A stretch of 64,000 bases of DNA from positions 195,043,501-195,107,500 of the forward strand of contig NC_060207.1 of NCBI RefSeq assembly GCF_021130785.1. The letters are read 5' to 3'. Within the stretch, counting starts at the first letter, position 1; each line of letters opens with the position of its first letter. The translations under genes and the position numbers were made by a program. This document shows, one piece after another, positions 54,620 through 64,000 of this stretch. The notes below the pieces were generated by a model. The model had not been told where the DNA came from. It did no database searches and saw nothing but the letters and a program-made list of their open reading frames with translations. The stretch is from Homalodisca vitripennis (lineage: Eukaryota; Arthropoda; Insecta; Hemiptera; Cicadellidae).

Positions 54620-55390
54620 ACACAAACTTATATAGACCAGAAGCTAATAGAAACTGGGAGCAAACAGATATTGGAAGGTGCCATAAAAAGCTTAAAGGAG
54701 TAGAAATCTTCGAAGGGATGGGAGTTTCCAGTGGCCAGAAGCTCCAGATTCTGGAAACTTTAAGAATTGAGGAATTTCCAGAGACTGGATTGTTCCAAAA
54801 TCAAGTCTATTAACTGAGAGGCATCCAGAAGTAATTTAGTCTAAGAGCTTGGTTTAGAATACCACGCAGAATGTTTTAGAGATATGATTAGGGCAAGCAC
54901 CTTCTGGATAGTGATTGTTAGAATTTTTAGAAACTAGTTAGTCCCAGACTTTTAGTGACCAGAAGCTTCAAGATGATAGGTCAAAGCACAGGCTAGGGGT
55001 ACTTGGATTCAGTCTCTAAAACTCAAGAGGCAAGTGTGTGTAGGCCAAATGCTCCAATGTAAGGAGATTTAAAGTTTTAAGAGATTAGGCTAGAGGTTCA
55101 CCAGAAGATCAAATAAATTAAGAAAGTTCCAGAAGCAATTGTCCCAGAATCTTAATACATATACATGGATTGGATATTATAAGAGATCCGATAGTGCTAG
55201 AGGCTGAGGCACCTAGTGGTCTGAAACCAATGCAGGTATTTCAAACCAGTTTTCCAAAAGACAGAGATCATAGAGAGATCAGAAGCTCAAAGGGACTGGG
55301 TGAATACATATACCATTCTTCTTAGAGACTGGAGGCCTTTGGAGCTCAAGAAGTGTCTGTGACCAGAGTGTAGCAAGAGTGTTTAATATG
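54620..55390. repeat. Possible degenerate repeat built on CCAGAAGCT
   Basis: The words CCAGAAGCT, CCAGAAGATC, CCAGAAGCAA and ATCAGAAGCTC, next to ACTGGGA or TTCCAGA-like words, recur near 54638, 54736, 54958, 55100, 55131 and 55277. Spacing is irregular, so this is an old, decayed tandem array or chance enrichment. Confidence 0.35.
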
Positions 55391-58300
55391 AATTAAAAAG
55401 TAAAGGAAAAAGATGTACAATTAAAAAAATATCAAGATATAAATCTTTATTTGACTTAAGACCAATACTATAAAGTTGGATGGACAAGTTCCACTTGTTA
55501 TTCAGCATGTTGAAAGAGATAACGGTTTGGTAGGACTTAATTTATAGTATATAAAAGAACTACTGAACTTAGTTTACCTTCCTTCACTGATCAGTTTGAT
55601 TACTTTTCATGAGAAAAGTTACACTATAATTGTAATTTCCATGCTGACAAAAACCGTATCACTGAGCAAACATCATATGCGGCGGGCGAGTTGATAGTCT
55701 TATACATTTTGAAAGCACAGAACAGAACCGTACAAGTTAGCTACAGAGCTAAAACTGAACACAGTTGTTCCCTAGGCATTCCGGTACATGACGCACACGC
55801 TCGATGCGGTATGCAAGTGAACGACTGACTAGTGTCTACAACAAAATGGACCTTACTTAAAAAACACGCCTCATAAATTGATCTTCTTAACTAAACCCTA
55901 TACAAGAATAAACATGGTAAAAAGAAATAGATTAGAAAAAATTACAAAGAAGTCTGCCAGGTCTCATTCAACAAATGATAAGTAGATCTTGTCTAATACA
56001 ACGCAAATAAAAGTATGGTAGCTTTGGATTATGTAAGATTTTTGTATTTAATATGTTGTAGCATAAAGGTTGAATAAATTCAAATCAACAAAATTTACAG
56101 TAAATTCGTAATAATAACCCATTTTAAAAGGTCAAGAGTTTTTTACTTTAAAAAATATTATTTTTAAACAATAAATTTCTTCAAAGAGAAGAGATCTTGT
56201 ATGATAATTTGGTAGAGTTGCAGCCACTCAAGTCTCTTCAAAAGCTGACTCCCTAATGAACTTCTTACAAATTGGCTCTGTGGTTTACCATGTAATTACT
56301 TCTTATGTATTTGTCTCAATTTGTACCAATTTTCACTGAACTAAATGAAAAAATTTGTAAAAAAATAAATTTCCAATAAAAAAACTGGATAATTTCTTTT
56401 TGTAAGGCTTAATAAATTATTACAGCATAATATTTATATCTGAAACAAACATAAATAACCTAACCTAACTTTTCCTCCATTATACATTTTACAATTTATA
56501 TTGTTTTATTTACACTGTTACCTGCATGTAGTTATTTTTATCGTTTCATATATTACATCACACAAGATTGCCAGATTCTGATTTATTATACATTCCAGTA
56601 GATGAAATTCATTCACAACATTCAGTTGTTGGAAAAATTAAAGCAAAAACATTTCTCAATCAATAAGTAAGAAGTTCACACCAACGATTGAGAAACGGTT
56701 CCATTTTGTCATGTTCAAATGATAAAACATAAAACGAGGCCAAGCGTCTCTCTGAAATCTCAAAATACAACAGATAACAGTGAAAATTCCCTCCAACAAT
56801 CCATGCAACACGAGAGGTCGGTCAGCCGAACACCTGGAAACAAGCAGAGAACATGAACAAGAGAGGTGAGAGGTCGAGTCGCTGTACGAGGCGGCAGACA
56901 CATTCAACACTAACGTAATGGTAGAGCTGGGCGAGAGAATGGGTGAGGGCATCATTCACGATACAGGACAGAGTAAGGCACATCAAACACCATAGTGAAA
57001 CAGGTCAGTCAGAGCAGTTCAGTTTAGGAAATTATCATTTAACAAACACACTTGTTATTACGAGGAAAACAATTATTTACCAGTATAATAATTATTATTC
57101 ACGTTGCATTAACTGGAAAAATTCAAATTGAATTTGAGAATATTTCACTTTATTTTATTACAATTTAAACCAGTCATTTAAGGATGATATTAAGAGTTTA
57201 GGTTTCCACATTGTTCTTATTTAAATAAACACACTGATAAAAACAGATTTAAAAAATCATTACATATTTAAACTAAAACTAGGTTTGTGTTCGTCAAATG
57301 TATTTTATTAAAAAATTACACAACTAAGAATTAAAATGTATAAATGGAGAATTGAATACAGAATGCACCTGAGGGGAAGGATAGGGAATTCCCAATTTTA
57401 ACCCTTTACAAATGTAAGTGTCATGTTGAAAAAAACTTTCTTTTATTCACTACTGCAAGAATGAATAACATTTAATTCAAAAATATATTATAACCAGTTT
57501 GATTAATGGAGTAAAAGGAACTATTTTAAAAATAACATACTTAAGACTCAGCTGTACTGGTGGCCCTCTTGCTTCAGCACCCATAAGAACAATGTTAAAC
57601 GTCAAATACTTTACGGCCATATTTTTGTAGATTTATTGTAGATGTCTTATTTTAGAGATGTCATTATTAATATGTATCTTAATGTTTTGAGTTATTAAAA
57701 ATATTTTTTCTGATTATCCAGAAAAATCTTATATTTTTTATAATACATTATTAATACAAAAGTGTGTAAACAGCACTTGGACGCTCTCCTTCCAACATAT
57801 TCCTTCATTCTACAACCAAAATTAAGGACGGAAATGTGTTAACAAATTAACATTGTTCTGATGGAGTAAAAATCAAAACAGATTCACTAGAGTTGGTTCA
57901 GGCAATAGCTGAGGTTGGTGGGGATGTTACTGTCTTGTCTGAGATTGCAAAATTACTTCATATATATTCTTTGCCAGTTTCTTTATTCAACTAACATACT
58001 GTTCACATATTATTTTATTTGAATATGTCCAGTCATACAAATTAGGACTTGAGTGTAAAGTTTTAGTAGGATTCTTAATGGTATTAAAATCTGTCATACA
58101 AACACAGCAAAATGTTATGTATTTCTAAAACCATTAATGTACCATTATTTTTTATTACGTTGCTAATATTGTAAAATTTGTACAGTATGAATATAAATTG
58201 GTATTTTAATAAAAGCGTTGCACATCATAATTTAATAAGTACATTACACGAAAAGTAATAAATAAATCATAAAAAAAATATAGATTTAGAAAGAGGTCTT

Positions 58301-59446
58301 AAGGAAAGTGACTTAAAAGTATAATAAGGACAGCTTATGATTCTAAATTATGTTTAGAAAATCTTTATGCAACTAAATACAAAATTATGGTTTTTTATCT
58401 AAAAATGTTAATTGGCATAGTGCACTCTAATTTGCCAATTGTCTTCGAACACTTACATATTATAATGCTATAACACAAAATACAAAAAATTAATAAATGA
58501 GACCCAATAAAATATTTGGAAAACTCTTCTTGATTATACAAATATAAATCAATCAACATTATACGTAGAAGTTTCCAGTGTTTACAGTTTAACACTATGT
58601 AATATAAACCAATATTAGACTTCTTTTGAATCTGACTACTAAATTATAATATTACCTAAGCATAATAAATTAGAATACACAAAAACATTTTTTTTTTGTT
58701 GATTAGATGATTTTTATCAAACACATTTGTCACACAAAAAATGCTTAATTTTCAGTACTAAAAATATAAATTTATTTGCATTAAAATTTACAGAATTTTA
58801 ATTCTCTTCATAAAAGTATCCTAATTTTAATATTTAAATCAGTCACTAACAAGTTTCCTTGTCTTATTACTGGTGTATGTATTAAAAAACTTTGATGGAG
58901 TTATTAAGAAGATAGCTGTTACTGCATTGTGAAATAGGGAATACTGTTTTATTAATATTTTAAATATATTAATTTAGGAGTTAAATGATTTAAGGCTTTA
59001 TTCTTTTATACCGTCCAATTTATTCTAATACGACAATAATCTGGTTAATGTAAATTACCCTAGTCTCATTATTATTTTTAACAGTATTGTAATGGACAAA
59101 AATAAATATGTGCATAATCCTACTCATAATAATAAGATAAATTGCTTCTTATTCCTCATTAACACTGGAACTACAGTAGAGGAGGTTATCAGGAAACTAG
59201 TAATTGAAGTATTATCTCACAGATTTGCATGTCAAAGTGGAAATTATATGAAATTATTTTAAATTACGATTAAAAAGCAGTTTTATAAGGAGTACTGTGT
59301 AACACACCTTGAAGTATTTGAGTCATTTAGTAAATAATTGTTTTCCATATCACATCGTTACAAATACTCATATTTAAATTGTATATCAGTAACTGACGTA
59401 AGTACTTAGATATAATAAATTGAGAAAAAATATTGGTTGTGCTTAC

Positions 59447-59488
59447 CTCCTCACATAGCGCCAGCATACGCCGGGTACTATCCAACGA
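59447..59488 (-). CDS. Snap25: SNAP-25 exon for start of SNARE helix 1
   Basis: 42 nt between the acceptor TTTTTACAG and the donor GAG|GTAAGC. It encodes SLDSTRRMLALCEE, the N-terminal turns of the Qb SNARE helix just before the alternative 49-nt exons. Phase 0 at both ends, so it joins directly to the initial Ser of any of 4A, 4B or 4C. The exon carrying the start codon and the first about 25-30 residues was not found between here and 64000 and presumably lies beyond the right edge, so this copy of the gene is partial in the window. Confidence 0.95.
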
Positions 59489-62400
59489 CTGTAAAAAGTA
59501 AAATATTAATTAGTACTTGTTGTAGATGGTTTACATACATACATGTTATTATTTTAATTACACAATCAATTATACAAATGAGCAGAATTGAATTGCACTG
59601 AGCATATGATTTGTCAAATATAACACACCAGCATAATAGCAGATGTGTCACCTGTATATTGGCATACAGTAAGTCACAGTTTGTTGTGTTGACACTGGAG
59701 GGAAGACCAGCCACAAAGATAAGGAATAGAGCCTTAAGGGCGTCCAATCTCACTTATTCTCCAGCCACAGTAAGATGTGTTACCAAACTCTTCTACTGTA
59801 TTTTTAATCTTTGGAATCTTCATTTAAATTAGGATTCAAAAAGACTAAGGACAACACCTCTAACCCCATATCATATACTTTGTTTAGAAATATATCTCTA
59901 TTCATACTCCCAGTCACTAAATTGGCCGCAGATGGCATATTTTCAATATTGTTGTATACTCATTCTGTAAATTTTTAGAGTTGTGTGTACTGTAAAAAAA
60001 ATCTTCTCGAAAGACATTGTTCTTTTTAAGAAAAGGTAATAGCCAACTGAGAATTAATATTTCAAGTCAAATTGCAAAAATTGATTATATAGAGATATGA
60101 CCAACATTTTTTAAGTGACAACCATTTTATTTCTTCAGATGTTTAATATCAGAGTATTCAATAAATTTGGGAAATTACCCATAGAAAAAGAATAATTAAA
60201 AATATAAGCAAGTTGTGGAGCTAATACATGTGAAATTGGTTTTACCAAAAACATTAGAATTTCATCCAGTTGATATTTTGTTTTTAACCACTGAAATAGC
60301 ATTCATTGCTTCATTAGGCGTCACCAGTGTTAGGAAGTGGGTCTCACGTACATAGTCATAATTCCTTAGAGAACCATACACCATGCATTGATATTATACG
60401 TCACTTCAAGTTTCTTAATTTATGTTAGCAACATTGGCTTGGACAAAAAGGTACTTCTCCACAAAAAAACAGTGATTTACAAGTCATTAGGAAATAAGTA
60501 AGTAACTTGTAAGATTGCACATTGAAATAAATAGCAAACAACACTACAGATCCAGATCCAATTCACTTTGTACGATAAAGGCACGTCAGAGAAAATCCAG
60601 ATCAGAGCTCTGACGTCTTCCTCCTCAACTTTACACTACTTCTTTCTATCCTACATCTTTACTTTTTAAGTAATTTGGAACAAGTAATTTGATGTATCTT
60701 ACTACTGTGTCCCTTAGAAAATAACATTTGGAACAAGCACTTAAAATTATATGAAAATTTGAAATTTCTATAGATAACTTTTATTTAATTAGAATAGGTC
60801 TGAAAGGTAAATATTACATCACCTTTTGAAGTCTTACAAAGAAAGATTGCAAAACAAAAGAAAGAATAACCAAAGCCACTGCTGTAGGTGTATTTGGATA
60901 CAGAGGGAAAACAGTAGGGGGGAGAGTGCTGATCACCAAATTCAATATTAAAATAATTGTATACCACAATAATTTTAAAATGATCCAACAACTTGAGACT
61001 TTCTTTTTGAGACAACTTTTCCTATCTTTCTTTAATTACAAAAACATATGATAGAATTCACCATTCTTAACAATTCCAATTCCAAATAGAACATATAAAA
61101 TTTGTATATATCACTTGAAATAGATTAAAATAAATGCTTTTTCCCCCATTTTAGATATTTTTCGATACCAAAATACACCGATACAATACTTAAAACGAGA
61201 GAGCAAAGTGCTAAGATACTACCCGCTGTGAAATCAGTGACAAAATTACGGGCTGGCTTCTTCCCAATCCAATTTGTGCAATCTGGATGGTGAGAATCCT
61301 CGTCTAATTCTCCCCTTTGTGCGAGACTGGATTAACTCCAAGCACAAGTTGAGCTTTCTAGGGTTCACCTTCTCAGTCTCTTTCGATTTACTTTACTGAT
61401 TTTTTTTACGATCATAATGGTTCAGGTTTATTAGTTTAGTTAATTATTAACATTTCAGAATCAGTATCTTTTAAGCTAACATCACTACAGAGGTACAAAT
61501 ATAAAATCTATTTTTTGATCACTCAATCATGAATTGAGAAGAAGGAATTTTAGGTGATTTTGTGACCTGGCCTAAACAAAATCGGCTGAAGGTGAAAATT
61601 TAAAATTTTTACAATATAAATACAAATATACAAAGTTTAAAATGTTGTATATATCTCCTATATTAGGAAATGATATTTTTTAATAATTTGTAATTGAAGG
61701 AATTTCAATTTTTTGAGAAAAATAATTCAAGAACAAGTCAGGTGTTTTAAATTAAGCAATGTATTGTAAACGGAAATTATTATTTTTTTTAACAAATGTG
61801 TAATTTTCTCCAGTTATCTTTTCATACACACTGTACATAGCTCATACCTTTATTTTTGAATTTTTCTCACCTGATTACAAGATGCTCCTCATGTATGCTC
61901 TATATTTTTGTTAATGGAAAACCAGACTAAGTTTTTAGTAGAACATATAATGATTATTTTGAAATTGACACTATGTGGTGAATAACAAACACTATGACCT
62001 CATGTTTCTAATAAACTAGGGAGAGAACCTCAAAGTGAGTGTGTGTAATAATAAAACTTTGTTATCAACTTTGAAAATAGACTTTAAACTCTTTATTTTT
62101 TATTCTTTACCCCATGAACCATTATCTCCTCAAAAACTGTTAAGAAAACAAACCACATCTATAGTAAAAAGATAATTGTAAAAAGATTGTTTTTGTACTG
62201 ACAAAATATTTTGGTATAATTTAATCTTGATTAGACAATCTTGAAACCGATGACATTTTTTCAACAAATATTCTTCTATACAATGTAACTGTATTATTTA
62301 CAGTTTCATTTTCTTGTATATAATGTTTTAACTTCCTACTATATGATCTGATAGCAGTAATAATAGTAGTATATAAGCACAAGTAGTTTAGAGTATAGTA

Positions 62401-63067
62401 AATGACCTCCAATTATTTTTGCTTGTTCAATTGTTTACTGAAAACCCTGTTTTGTTTGCTGCTATTAATATTATTTGAGTATATTTATATATTCATATGG
62501 CAAATCTTTCTCATTACCATAATAATGTTATTAAATTTACCAACAGTAATGATCATATTAGCACAAAACGTAAAGTAACAGGTTTTTAATACAAGACAGT
62601 GACCCCTTATAAAGCAGTTTTACTTAACTTTCATTTTGTAACAAAGTACGATATTGGTCATTCAGTATCATCATATTTGTATGTTATAATAGTTATAAAA
62701 TCCAAGATGCTGTTTCATTTACTGGCAAATTTCCCACTTTTGGTTAGCAAATAGCTCTAAATATAGTTGTAGAAAAAGATTCCTTACAAGTTCATGACCT
62801 ATTAACATACATTACACCTACAGGTCTTCCTAAACAAAGGAGAGAGTGACAGCCTTCTCTTCAGATAGATAGAGTTAACAACGCAGTATATTAAATATTC
62901 TACAACATTAGATAATCCATTTTGATATAATCAACAGGCTGTGATAGATTTCCTTTTCTTGCTGACTTACAATTTAAATCGTTTTATAAGGTTCCTTGCC
63001 TTTTAAAAGTTAGTGTATATCATTGTATAATTAACATTTTTCACCCCATCTCAAGTATTAAACTTCT
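59489..63067 (-). other. Probable Snap25 upstream intron
   Basis: AT-rich. It holds a GC-richer open stretch at 61246-61392 (minus). The Snap25 initiation exon was looked for and not seen. Confidence 0.5.
61246..61392 (-). other. GC-richer open stretch, unrecognised
   Basis: 48 open codons on the minus strand, basic, containing KLNLCLELIQSRTKGRIRRG and SRLHKLDWEEASP before a TAA. The composition stands out from the surrounding AT-rich sequence. No splice context is evident. It could be a fragment of a repeat family or a lost exon. I do not recognise it. Confidence 0.35.
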
Positions 63068-63587
63068 TTTTTTTTCCTTCTGAGGGAAGAGGACACTTTG
63101 TCCCCGCACTTAGTCCTAAAAGGACCTTTGCGCCTCCCTTACTTTAATTTGTGCCCTCAAAAACCGAGGCTTTTGCAAAAACCAATCAGATTTAAGGGCT
63201 CCTGTTCTCTGATGTCCTTGGGGCTGAGGAGGTATGCTCCCAAGTATCTTTTCCTAGTCTCTATGATGGCAGGACAATCCAACCAAATGTGCTCTGCTGA
63301 CTCCTCCTCTTCTCCACAGAGTCTACATTCGCTGCTCCGACTAAGGCCTACCTTCAAGAGGTGCTTCCTCAGAGGGCCATGTCCTGTCAACATTCCTAAT
63401 ATCAGTCTTATATCCTCCTTATTCTGGTCTAGGAGAGCTATCCACCCTTTTGCATAAAGAGAGATAAACATTTTGGATATTCTTAAACCCGAGGCTCTGC
63501 TCCAATTCTTGTATCTTGTCCTCTTTTCCCAATCTTTAACCAGAGCTTTAATGTTGGAGAAGGATATATAAGGGTATATCCTTCTAG
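63068..63587 (-). mobile_element. 5'-truncated non-LTR retrotransposon, 3' end
   Basis: On the minus strand an open frame (about 63587 to the TGA at 63157-63159) carries MLTGHGPLRKHLLKVGL and a CRLCGEEEESAEHIWLDCPA zinc-knuckle-like segment (C-x2-C-x7-H-x4-C). This is the typical C-terminal end of reverse transcriptase/RNase H proteins of Jockey/I/R1-type elements. About 90 bases of 3' UTR follow, ending in an A-rich run (63067-63078 on the minus strand). The reverse transcriptase and the rest are missing, as usual for 5'-truncated insertions. The final 30 or so bases at the 5' side may belong to the neighbour. Confidence 0.85.
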
Positions 63588-64000
63588 ACTAAAAGACAAC
63601 ATTACTCTAGACTAAAAGAAAAGAACTTGTTGTGTGCTGGAACCAGCATTTATGTGTATAGAAAGAGAGAGCAACAATTTTCAAAGTTTTTTGAACAAGA
63701 TGGTGATTTGGTGTACTGTACAGACATTCCAGGTCTGATGAATGAATTTGGTGTTGAGTACAAAAAGGAAGACTGGAGGCTGTTCATTGACTCATCCAAA
63801 AGAAGTTTAAAGGCTGTTTTATTACACAATGGAAACCAGTACGCATCTATACCTGTTGGTCATTCTGTACACATGAAAGAAAGCTACGAAAACCTAGAAA
63901 TAGTGCTGAATAAAATAGGCTATTGTGATCATGGTTGGATGATATGTGGTGATTTAAAAGTAACATGTATGCTACTTGGTCAACAAGGTGGTTTTACCAA
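63588..64000 (+). CDS. Multicopy uncharacterised arthropod protein, partial
   Basis: Open from just after a TAG at 63585-63587 to the window edge, 137 codons, with no internal ATG needed for the frame. Recognisable segments in order: SRLKEKNLLCAGTSIYVYR, FFEQDGDLVYCTDIPGL, DWRLFIDSSKRSLKAVLLHN, VGHSVHMKESYENLEIVL and ICGDLKVTCMLLGQQGGFTK. I recall this combination from a highly repeated, uncharacterised family found in many arthropod and cnidarian genomes, presumably transposon-derived. The following part should hold a YPCFLC-like Cys motif just outside the window. The upstream part is cut off next to the retrotransposon fragment. Function unknown. Confidence 0.7.

Noticed and set aside
60590..60635. 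Short inverted repeat CGTCAGAG...CTCTGACG
   Set aside because: Arms of only 8 bases; likely by chance.

Overview
The window is a piece of an AT-rich, intron-rich animal genome, almost certainly an insect or other arthropod. The grounds are the insect-type SNAP-25 protein, the mariner and piggyBac transposons, and the very low gene density. There is no bacterial-style gene organisation, and most open frames in the window are chance.

The one securely identified host gene is SNAP-25 (Snap25) on the minus strand, covering about 25.1-59.5 kb. Exons for everything except the N-terminal start exon can be read with clean splice sites and matching phases: 59447-59488 (42 nt), a 49-nt exon present in THREE versions (40634-40682, 35571-35619, 34277-34325), 31278-31395 (118 nt), 28643-28771, 27826-27970 and the terminal exon 25099-25161. 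The three 49-nt exons encode the same 16-residue block around the zero layer of the first SNARE helix. All three have the same phases and keep the packing-layer residues, but they differ on the rest of the helix. This is a strong candidate for mutually exclusive splicing and is the most interesting thing in the window. Vertebrates instead duplicate the following 118-nt exon, which is single here.

A second, unrecognised plus-strand gene or gene relic lies at 3.2-8.8 kb. Four exon-like GC-rich islands plus one 20-nt micro-exon connect in consistent phases, but the joined frame carries three stops and one frameshift. A decayed mariner (5050-6690) sits inside it.

Two blocks (1 to about 3180 and about 9750-20700) have an abnormal composition: endless A/T runs with short C or G runs and almost no ordinary complexity. 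They look like unpolished or gap-filled assembly rather than normal genome. A 268-base poly-C run at 49549-49816, inside a piggyBac transposase, is probably another artefact.

The SNAP-25 introns hold most of the mobile DNA: a decayed 3.2-kb piggyBac (47923-51093), TTAA-flanked MITEs (32089-32275, 46718-47467), a piggyBac left-end relic (27100-27482), two fold-back MITEs (26122-26268, 28890-29029) and a 79-bp minisatellite organised as dimers (42330-42890). Upstream of the 42-nt exon, probably still inside the first coding intron, lie the 3' end of a non-LTR retrotransposon (63068-63587, minus) and, running off the right edge, a repeat-family ORF (63588-64000, plus).
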